Below the pieces are notes generated by a model. The model was not told where the DNA came from. It was given only the letters and a program-made list of their open reading frames with translations, and made no database searches. Made by a program: the position numbers and the translations under genes. Source: C7867-006 sp035438705 (GTDB lineage Bacteria > Patescibacteriota > Minisyncoccia > Phycocordibacterales > DATDWN01). From it: a stretch of DNA of 7,669 bases. The DNA lies in NCBI GenBank assembly GCA_035438705.1, contig DAORIV010000018.1, positions 1-7,669 of the forward strand, in the 5' to 3' direction. Positions 1 to 4,669 of the stretch are shown in pieces. Each line of letters starts with the position of its first letter. Position 1 is the first letter of the stretch.

Positions 1-164
1 GTCTACTTATACTAGATGAGCCAACGAACCATATAAACTTTAGACATCTTCCTGTTATTGCAAAAGCATTAGATGAATATGAGGGAGCTATGATACTTGT
101 TTCTCACGTGCCAGAGTTTGTTGCACAGATACGAATTGATGAGACGTTGGCTTTAGATAAATAA
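1..164 (+). CDS. ABC-F family ATPase, C-terminal end (partial)
   Basis: Only the last 53 codons are present, read from position 3 to the TAA at 162-164. They hold the end of an ATP-binding cassette: LLILDEPTNH is the Walker B strand with its catalytic glutamate and D-loop, and about 30 residues later ILVSHVPEFV carries the H-loop (switch) histidine. In the family, DEPTNH followed by a short helix and a VSH strand is typical of ABC-F proteins (Uup, EttA and relatives), soluble ATPases that act on the ribosome and are not transporters. Only about 18 residues follow the H-loop, so there is no long C-terminal coiled coil as in Uup. An ordinary transporter ATPase is less likely because TNH is the ABC-F form. 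The paralogue cannot be named from this fragment. The stop codon is also the first three bases of the repeat that follows. Confidence 0.85.
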   Translation, partial: LLILDEPTNHINFRHLPVIAKALDEYEGAMILVSHVPEFVAQIRIDETLALDK

Positions 165-316
165 ATTCCTCCACACATACATTTTTTGAGACCGTTCACT
201 CTCTTCCAGCGGAGAGCTCACTTATGCTCAAGCTCTAACCGTCAAGAATGGGAGTCTCTTGACGGAGCCAAGCTTAGAGCTTTCCGCAGTCTCAAAAGAA
301 TGTATGTGTTACGGAA
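162..316 (+). repeat. Structured palindromic repeat, copy 1 (MITE-like, complete)
   Basis: This fills most of the gap between the ABC-F and peptidase genes. The outer arms 166-192 and 289-316 are imperfect inverted repeats: they share acacatacatt and ttttgagac on the left strand, with one bulge and a 3-nt mismatch near the ends. Nested inside are gcgga (209-213) with tccgc (283-287), aagctctaa (230-238) with ttagagctt (274-282), and ccgtcaaga (239-247) with tcttgacgg (257-265) around a 9-nt loop. The RNA would fold into one long interrupted hairpin. The first 47 bases recur at 3428-3472, so this is a dispersed repeat and not just a terminator. No clear T-tract follows the hairpin, no convincing target duplication is visible, and no ORF lies inside. 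It could be a non-autonomous mobile element, a 3'-UTR stabiliser, or a recombination site. Confidence 0.75.
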
Positions 317-338
317 ACGTTAGAGTTCAAAGATTTTG

Positions 339-347
339 TGGTAACTT
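339..347 (+). promoter_or_regulatory. Possible extended -10 for the peptidase gene
   Basis: TGG followed by TAACTT (342-347) lies 7 nt before the ATG at 355. This spacing would start the transcript at or next to the start codon. The hexamer matches TATAAT at only three positions and no -35 is evident, so the call is weak. It is listed because the same spacing occurs before other genes here. Confidence 0.22.
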
Positions 348-354
348 TATATAA

Positions 355-744
355 ATGCGGAAGATTTTAAAATTCTATTTTAGGAGAGTTCGGGTGAGGA
401 GAAGGAAGACAGGACAAAAGGAATATTTGGAGTTGAAAGAAAAAGCTAGGGTTTTGGTGAAAGAACGATTGGAATATTGGAACAAACACTACAAATTTAA
501 ATACAATAGAGTATCAATTAGAAACCAAAGAAGTAGGTGGGGAAGTTGTTCAAGTCTTGGTAACTTAAATTTTAATTTTAGGATTGTCACACTCCCAATA
601 CATCTAGTGGATTATATTATCGTGCATGAGTTGTGTCATTTGAGACAGTTCAATCATTCTCAGAAGTTCTGGAATTTAGTTGGAGAAACCTTACCAAACT
701 ATGAAGAATTATTGCTTGAGCTTAGAAAAGTAAGAATGACTTAA
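355..744 (+). CDS. YgjP-like (DUF45) zinc metallopeptidase
   Basis: A 129-residue protein of the YgjP/DUF45 family, related to SprT and M48 peptidases. RWGSCSS (61-67) is the family signature. HELCH (91-95) is the HExxH-type zinc site with catalytic Glu92. NHS (100-102) supplies His101 as probable third ligand, followed by the usual KFW. Family members are typically about 160-240 residues; this one lacks most of the N-terminal beta region and begins with a very basic segment (residues 1-18). I recall similar short forms as common in Parcubacteria, so it is probably not a broken gene. No signal peptide or membrane segment is seen, so it should be cytoplasmic. The substrate is unknown. There is no Shine-Dalgarno before ATG 355. 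The stop (742-744) overlaps that of the convergent flavoprotein gene. The family call is firm; the physiological role is not known. Confidence 0.9.
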   Translation: MRKILKFYFRRVRVRRRKTGQKEYLELKEKARVLVKERLEYWNKHYKFKYNRVSIRNQRSRWGSCSSLGNLNFNFRIVTLPIHLVDYIIVHELCHLRQFNHSQKFWNLVGETLPNYEELLLELRKVRMT

Positions 745-1985
745 GCAGTTTTTCCTGCGATAAATCCTGTGGTCCAGCAAAGTTGTAAACTATATCCACC
801 ACTCGGTCTGTCTATATCTAAAATATCTCCAGTAAGATAGAGGTTGGTGTAAAGTTTCGATGACATGGTTTTAAAATCCACTTCTTCTAAAGAAACACCT
901 CCAGACGTTACTATGGCTTTGTCTTCACCAAGTAAACTATCCACTTCGATTTTTAGGTTTTTAATCAATTCAATTAAACTTAATCTTTCCTCACGAGTAA
1001 TACTGTTACTTTTTTTATCAGGATCAATTTTAGAAAGTTCAACAATCATATTTGCAATAGCACTTGGTAACAAATTATCCAAAATATTTTTGAACTTTTT
1101 ATTAATATTTTCACTTATTGTTTCTTGAAGTTTTTGATTAAGCTCCCCATGATCAAGTGTTGGAAGTAAATCAATTGAAAGAAACACATCTCCATATTTT
1201 AAAAGTTCTCCTACTTCGTTGGCTAGATTTAGAATAGTTGGCCCCGACACACCAAAGTGTGTGAAAAGGATTTTGCCTCGTTTTTGTTCTTGCTTCTCGT
1301 TATTTTGTAGAACTGTGATTTTGACATCATCTACTGAAACACCTTGAAGTTTTTTTACCCACTCGTTTTTAATTTTCATTGGCACAAGTGATGCAGTTGG
1401 TTCAGAAACTTTATGACCAAGATCATTTAACCACTTAAATCCATCACCAGTTGATCCTGTTTCAGGGTGAGACTTTCCACCAGTTGAAAGTATAAAGGAT
1501 TTTCCTTTGATAACTTTGTTATTTTTCAAAGTTATACTTTCTATTTTATTTTCATTTTTGTTTAGACTTATAACAGGAGAAGAAGAGAGAATTGTTACTT
1601 TGTTTAATCCTTTTACTAAAGCCTCCCATACTGTTTTTGCAGAGTTTGTAGTTGGGAAGACGCGACCCAATGCCTCCACTTTTGTTTCCACTCCCCGAGT
1701 TTTAAAAAAGTTTATTGTATCTTCTACAGCAAACTGTGAGAATGCTGAAAAAAGAAATTTATCAGAGTCTTTGTATTTTGAGAGAAATTTACGCACATTT
1801 GGTTCACTGTTGGTGATATTACATCTACCACCACCAGTTATTAGAAGTTTTTTACCAAGAGTATCATTTTTTTCTATAAGTAAAACTTTTTTACCCAATT
1901 CACTTGCAGTAACGGCAGACATCATTCCTGATGCTCCACCACCAATAACCACAACATCCCAAATAGTATCTTCAATATTTTGCAT
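741..1985 (-). CDS. HI0933/YhiN-like NAD(P)/FAD-dependent flavoprotein
   Basis: A 414-residue soluble flavoprotein of the HI0933/YhiN (BaiN/RdsA-like) family. VVVIGGGASG (11-20) is the Rossmann dinucleotide-binding loop, and Glu38 at the end of the second strand should bind the FAD ribose. TGGGRCNITN (50-59) is the family signature. STGGKSHPETGSTGDG is the second FAD-contacting region. Near the C-terminus come TSGGVSLEEVD (from about 360), LTGDILDIDRPSGGYSLQ and WTTG, the closing FAD motif. Length is normal for the family (about 390-420). Known relatives include a bile-acid reductase in gut Clostridia, but most have no assigned substrate, so none is claimed here. The gene is transcribed away from the helicase and overlaps the peptidase gene by 4 nt at their 3' ends, leaving no room for a separate terminator. 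ATG 1985 is the only start giving the full Rossmann fold without a long extension. Confidence 0.93.
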   Translation of the reverse strand: MQNIEDTIWDVVVIGGGASGMMSAVTASELGKKVLLIEKNDTLGKKLLITGGGRCNITNSEPNVRKFLSKYKDSDKFLFSAFSQFAVEDTINFFKTRGVETKVEALGRVFPTTNSAKTVWEALVKGLNKVTILSSSPVISLNKNENKIESITLKNNKVIKGKSFILSTGGKSHPETGSTGDGFKWLNDLGHKVSEPTASLVPMKIKNEWVKKLQGVSVDDVKITVLQNNEKQEQKRGKILFTHFGVSGPTILNLANEVGELLKYGDVFLSIDLLPTLDHGELNQKLQETISENINKKFKNILDNLLPSAIANMIVELSKIDPDKKSNSITREERLSLIELIKNLKIEVDSLLGEDKAIVTSGGVSLEEVDFKTMSSKLYTNLYLTGDILDIDRPSGGYSLQLCWTTGFIAGKTA

Positions 1986-1991
1986 TTGTTT

Positions 1992-2002
1992 ATCGTATCA
2001 TA
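1992..2002 (-). promoter_or_regulatory. Possible -10 elements for the flavoprotein gene
   Basis: On the minus strand TATGAT (2002-1997) and an overlapping TACGAT (1997-1992) lie 11 and 6 nt before the ATG at 1985. Either would give a very short leader or none. No good -35 is found 16-18 nt upstream. The site lies directly beside the -35 of the divergent helicase promoter, so the two could compete for polymerase. Confidence 0.33.
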
Positions 2003-2003
2003 A

Positions 2004-2032
2004 TTGACAAAATATGCTAAATAGTACATAAT
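2004..2032 (+). promoter_or_regulatory. Sigma70-type promoter for the DEAD-box helicase
   Basis: A perfect TTGACA (-35, 2004-2009) is separated by 17 nt from CATAAT (-10, 2027-2032, five of six matches). Transcription would begin near 2039, about 140 nt upstream of the helicase ATG. It is the closest match to the sigma70 consensus among the native promoters in the window. Confidence 0.7.
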
Positions 2033-2179
2033 GGTTGCATTGAGTTATTCTCACTAGTTTCTTTAGAAATTACATCTAATTGTTGGCAAGCATAGCTTCC
2101 ATTTTGAACTGACGAGATAAGAATTTAAACAAACATATTAAAAGAATAAGTTCTTTAATACATCTCAATAATTAAATAA
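2033..2179 (+). other. Long 5' leader of the helicase mRNA
   Basis: This is non-coding sequence between the inferred transcription start and ATG 2180. It contains small hairpins: aagc-ata-gctt (2088-2098) and aaagaa-taag-ttcttt (2141-2156). No Shine-Dalgarno is visible; the last 20 nt are nearly all A and T. AATAAT (2167-2172) lies 7 nt before the ATG and could be a second, leaderless-type -10. Long leaders on cold-shock DEAD-box helicase mRNAs are known in other bacteria, so temperature control is a reasonable guess, but no recognised cold-box or riboswitch is present. Confidence 0.45.
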
Positions 2180-3430
2180 ATGGAAAGAAATATTAGTGGC
2201 GGGGGAACCCGTAGAGTTTTCAGACGGACTGGTTTTCGTGGGGCGTCATCCCAAGGAAATCCAAGACGTAATACATCAACTTTTAGAGCTGGTGGGCGAT
2301 CAGCACCAAGAAGGAAAGGAATGGGCCAATTTATACACCCTTCCAAATTTGTAAATAAGGCAGTTATAACAGAAGAAGTAAAAGTTTTTGTGCCTGAACA
2401 TAAGTTCAGTGATTTTCAAGTAGATGAGAGATTAAAAGCAAACATAATTGCAAAAGGCTATGTAGATCCAACACCTATCCAAGATAGAGCAATTCCACAT
2501 GTATTAAAAGGTCAGGATGTTGTTGGTATAGCTAATACAGGTACTGGTAAAACTGCTGCATTTTTGATACCACTCATTCATAAAGTTTTAAGTAATGACA
2601 AGGAAAATATACTTATTGTGGTACCCACTCGTGAACTAGCATTACAAATTCAAGAAGAACTACAAGGTTTTATAGGTGGAATGCGACTTTACTCTACAGT
2701 GTGTGTGGGAGGAGCTCCTATTGGAACTCAAATTAGAAATTTAAGATATAGAAATGAATTTGTAATCGGAACACCCGGTAGAATAAAGGATTTAATTGAA
2801 AGAAAGGTTCTTAATCTTTCATATTTTAAAACAGTGGTATTGGATGAAGCAGATAGAATGCTTGATATGGGGTTCATAAATGATATGAAGTTTATGATGG
2901 CTCAAATGCCAAAAGATAGACACACGCTTTTCTTTTCAGCAACACTTTCTCCTGAAATAGAAAGTTTGATAAAAGATTTTCTAAAAAATCCAGTGTCAAT
3001 ATCTGTGAAAACAGGAGACACATCTAAAAATGTAGATCAAGATGTTGTTAGAATAAATCGTGGAGAAAATAAATTAGATGTACTTCATAGCATGCTGATA
3101 AAGCCTGACTTCGATAAGGTTGTTATTTTTGGCAGAACAAAACATGGTGTAGAAAAACTTGCAAACCTTCTAAAGGATAGAGGTTTTAAGGCAGAATCTA
3201 TTCATGGAGATAAAAATCAGGTAGCGCGACAAAGAGCTTTAAAAACATTTAAAGATGGTAAAACTCAAATTCTAGTTGCAACAGATGTGGCTGCTAGGGG
3301 GCTCGATATAAGTGGGGTATCTCATGTTATTAACTTTGATTTACCAGCTACTTACGAAGACTATGTACATAGAATAGGTAGAACAGGTAGAGCGGGTAAG
3401 AAAGGTAAGGCTTTTACCTTTATCGAGTAA
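2180..3430 (+). CDS. DEAD-box ATP-dependent RNA helicase
   Basis: A 416-residue DEAD-box helicase (RhlE/CsdA/DeaD group) that unwinds short RNA duplexes, probably in ribosome assembly or mRNA turnover. Motifs in order: Q motif with Gln101, motif I ANTGTGKT (118-125), Ia PTREL (149-153), Ib TPGR (198-201), II DEAD (222-225), III SAT (253-255), IV VIFGRT (315-320), V ATDVAARGLDI (367-377), VI HRIGRTGR (397-404). All catalytic residues are intact. The first 48 residues are rich in Arg, Gly and Ser, an unstructured RNA-binding type tail; helicases more often carry this at the C-terminus. The protein ends 12 residues after motif VI (GKAFTFIE), with no C-terminal RNA-binding domain. The TAA stop is the first three bases of a repeat copy, so a tail could have been cut off, though short ends may be normal in CPR. 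No Shine-Dalgarno precedes ATG 2180. The helicase call is secure; the subfamily is not. Confidence 0.96.
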   Translation: MERNISGGGTRRVFRRTGFRGASSQGNPRRNTSTFRAGGRSAPRRKGMGQFIHPSKFVNKAVITEEVKVFVPEHKFSDFQVDERLKANIIAKGYVDPTPIQDRAIPHVLKGQDVVGIANTGTGKTAAFLIPLIHKVLSNDKENILIVVPTRELALQIQEELQGFIGGMRLYSTVCVGGAPIGTQIRNLRYRNEFVIGTPGRIKDLIERKVLNLSYFKTVVLDEADRMLDMGFINDMKFMMAQMPKDRHTLFFSATLSPEIESLIKDFLKNPVSISVKTGDTSKNVDQDVVRINRGENKLDVLHSMLIKPDFDKVVIFGRTKHGVEKLANLLKDRGFKAESIHGDKNQVARQRALKTFKDGKTQILVATDVAARGLDISGVSHVINFDLPATYEDYVHRIGRTGRAGKKGKAFTFIE

Positions 3431-3472
3431 ATTCCTCCACACACACATTTTTGAGACCGTTCACTCTCTCCA
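3428..3472 (+). repeat. Structured repeat, copy 2 (left end only)
   Basis: These 45 bases match 162-208 with one substitution (c for t in the acacaca run) and two 1-nt deletions in T-runs. As in copy 1, the match begins exactly with the TAA stop of the upstream gene and has the same orientation. After cca (3470-3472) similarity ends; the inner stems and right arm of copy 1 are absent. A new local hairpin can form between agaccgtt and aatggttt (about 3454-3479, with two G-T pairs). The copy is either truncated or is the short end shared by otherwise different elements. The promoter of the GC-rich cassette begins 28 nt further on. Confidence 0.8.
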
Positions 3473-3499
3473 ATGGTTTACTAAATCACAAAATAATGC

Positions 3500-3529
3500 T
3501 TGACTTTCTGGTATTTTCTGTTGTATAAT
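3500..3529 (+). promoter_or_regulatory. Sigma70-type promoter for the SWIM-protein gene
   Basis: TTGACT (-35, 3500-3505) and a perfect TATAAT (-10, 3524-3529) are separated by 18 nt. A start near 3536 would leave a leader of about 12 nt, beginning around the Shine-Dalgarno sequence. The promoter itself is AT-rich, unlike the gene it drives. Confidence 0.75.
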
Positions 3530-3534
3530 GTGAA

Positions 3535-3542
3535 AAGGAGGT
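3535..3542 (+). promoter_or_regulatory. Strong Shine-Dalgarno fixing the start at 3548
   Basis: AAGGAGGT lies 5 nt before ATG 3548 and is almost fully complementary to the 16S rRNA 3' end. It rules out the longer reading from TTG 3500, which would begin inside the promoter. No other gene in the window has a comparable ribosome-binding site. Confidence 0.85.
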
Positions 3543-3547
3543 ATGAG

Positions 3548-3853
3548 ATGGCATCAACTCAGGATCTGGACCAGCACTCGGTGATGTTGGCGAAGGGTTG
3601 GCAGTATATCGGTGCGTTCGAACGCAAGAACGCACCGGCAAGGCTCCAGTCTCACTTCATCGCCAACGGCTGTGAAGTCAGGGAAACCGACTTCACTGAC
3701 AGGGGTTACCTGGTGCACAAGCACAGCTTCGCACTGTGGGTCAACCCGTGTGGCTTGGCGCCATGCGGTTGTGTCGAGCACGCCGAAGAAGGCTGGCCGT
3801 GCGAGCATGATCTCATGGCATTCGAGGAGCTCAAGAAGAAGGTTCTGGGCTAA
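3548..3853 (+). CDS. Small SWIM-type zinc-finger protein, GC-rich, probably acquired
   Basis: A 101-residue protein I do not recognise as a named family. The C-terminal half has C73-G-C75, nine residues, then C85-E-H87, which fits the SWIM zinc-finger pattern CxCx(n)CxH. The preceding beta-like stretch (YLVHKHSFALWV, 54-65) and following helix (DLMAFEELKKKVL) also suit a SWIM fold. Cys68 and His78 are further possible ligands. SWIM domains bind DNA or protein and usually sit inside larger proteins such as SWI2/SNF2 ATPases or MuDR transposases; a stand-alone one is unusual. No signal peptide or membrane segment is seen. By hand count GC is about 57% against roughly a third around it, and codons such as CTC, CTG, GGC, GCC and AAG replace the AT-ending codons of neighbours. 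It has its own promoter, ribosome-binding site and terminator, so it is an independent unit. Horizontal acquisition is the likeliest reading; function unknown. Confidence 0.82.
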   Translation: MASTQDLDQHSVMLAKGWQYIGAFERKNAPARLQSHFIANGCEVRETDFTDRGYLVHKHSFALWVNPCGLAPCGCVEHAEEGWPCEHDLMAFEELKKKVLG

Positions 3854-3859
3854 CCAGAC

Positions 3860-3904
3860 AAGCACGCAAGGAAAAGGCATCTCGCCAATCCGAGCGTGCT
3901 TTTT
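3860..3904 (+). terminator. Terminator-like hairpin after the SWIM-protein gene
   Basis: aagcacgc (3860-3867) pairs with gcgtgctt (3894-3901), and the strand runs on in T to 3904. The 26-nt interior also pairs: gga (3870-3872) with tcc (3889-3891) and ggc (3876-3878) with gcc (3884-3886), leaving an atctc loop. The result is one long hairpin with two small internal loops followed by a short T-tract, consistent with a Rho-independent terminator. It lies 6 nt after the stop codon and closes the cassette. Confidence 0.72.
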
Positions 3905-3910
3905 CCGTTA

Positions 3911-3919
3911 TGGTAGAAT
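3911..3919 (+). promoter_or_regulatory. Extended -10 promoter for the DUF3298-xseA-xseB operon
   Basis: TGG then TAGAAT (3914-3919) gives an extended -10 element. Exactly 6 nt separate it from ATG 3926, so the expected start is the A of the ATG, a leaderless mRNA. No good -35 is present, as is common for extended -10 promoters. It lies just after the cassette terminator. Confidence 0.5.
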
Positions 3920-3925
3920 AATATA

Positions 3926-4669
3926 ATGAAAAAAGAACTATTAGTTTTGATCATCAGTTTATTATTAATCGCAGGACTTTTGTTAATAGGGCAGAAATAC
4001 AAAACAAATTCAAAAGCCGAGGTGGCAACATCTACTCCAACTGTTTCTGATTTTCTTAAGCCAAATGAAATAATTTCAGAGTATTCATCCACAACTTATA
4101 CAAGTATTGCATTAAATTATCCTAAATCATCTGAAACTGAATTAAGCGATATATATTTAACAGTTCGTGATATTAAAAATGATTTTGAGAAAGCTTATGG
4201 TGGCTTAACAGAAAAAGAGGCCGAGGAAATGTATATTACTTCAGATAATCTTTATGAAACTATAGTAAATACGAAAATTGCAAGTTCAGATAATACAATC
4301 ACTTACATACTTTATGTTTATCAATATACTGGAGGTGCTCATGGCGGAACAGGTGTGTATACTTTTACCTATGACAGAAATGGAAAACTTCTTAAAGAAA
4401 GTGACGTTTTTGAGAATAACTATTTAAGTATAATTTCTCCTCTAGCCAGAGATTATTTTTACATGAATCTAGGAGAATATAAGAACCCAAAGATGATAGA
4501 CGATGGAACAAGCCCAGATTATGAAAATTATAGAGCATGGTATATTACAAATGATCAAATTGTTTTTATTTTTGGACAGTATCAAGTTGGCCCATATGTT
4601 CTAGGTATACAAGAATTTAAACTAGATAAAAATAAATTAAAGAATATATTGAAGTCACAGTATGAATAA
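3926..4669 (+). CDS. Membrane-anchored DUF3298 (RsiV-like) protein
   Basis: A 247-residue protein with one N-terminal hydrophobic helix (residues 5-22) after MKKE and no lipobox cysteine, so it is an uncleaved anchor or signal peptide with the rest outside the membrane. After a Ser/Thr/Pro-rich linker (25-45) the extracytoplasmic domain resembles DUF3298, often paired with DUF4163 in RsiV and in the N-terminal part of PdaC: YTGGAHGG (134-141) is the characteristic motif, and GQYQVGPYVLG (217-227) matches the YQVxPYxxG motif near the end. RsiV binds lysozyme and PdaC acts on peptidoglycan, but this protein has neither a sigma-factor-binding part nor a deacetylase domain, so its role is unknown. 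Its last 8 nt overlap xseA, indicating one transcript and likely translational coupling. It seems unrelated in function to exonuclease VII, and the pairing is noteworthy. Confidence 0.78.
   Translation: MKKELLVLIISLLLIAGLLLIGQKYKTNSKAEVATSTPTVSDFLKPNEIISEYSSTTYTSIALNYPKSSETELSDIYLTVRDIKNDFEKAYGGLTEKEAEEMYITSDNLYETIVNTKIASSDNTITYILYVYQYTGGAHGGTGVYTFTYDRNGKLLKESDVFENNYLSIISPLARDYFYMNLGEYKNPKMIDDGTSPDYENYRAWYITNDQIVFIFGQYQVGPYVLGIQEFKLDKNKLKNILKSQYE

Noticed and set aside
865..1128. Plus-strand ORF of 87 codons
   Set aside because: It lies wholly inside the flavoprotein gene on the other strand, has no start signal, and its product looks like reverse-complement low-complexity sequence.
1507..2007. 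Plus-strand ORF of 166 codons
   Set aside because: It is antisense to the 5' half of the flavoprotein gene, whose motifs are complete; no ribosome-binding site or recognisable domain.
2101..2125. Cold-box motif in the helicase leader
   Set aside because: Only ctgacgag resembles the E. coli cold box; the match is too short to claim.
2155..2346. Minus-strand ORF over the helicase start
   Set aside because: It is a shadow of the Arg/Gly-rich helicase N-terminus.
3500..3547. Upstream TTG start for the SWIM-type protein
   Set aside because: That start is inside the -35 element and upstream of the expected transcription start; the Shine-Dalgarno fixes ATG 3548.
162..3904. Integron attC sites in the repeat or the cassette hairpin
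   Set aside because: The cassette-like arrangement prompted a search for RYYYAAC and GTTRRRY core sites. Near misses exist (ctctaac at 233-239, gttacgg at 308-314, gttatgg at 3907-3913) but none fits, and no integrase is present.
3900..3913. Possible right arm of repeat copy 2 (tttccgtta)
   Set aside because: It resembles the outer end of copy 1's right arm over only about 7 bases, within chance expectation.
3554..3926. Alternative frames in the GC-rich cassette (minus 3554-3880, plus 3612-3926)
   Set aside because: High GC keeps other frames open. Only the frame from 3548 has the promoter, Shine-Dalgarno, terminator placement and the SWIM Cys/His pattern.
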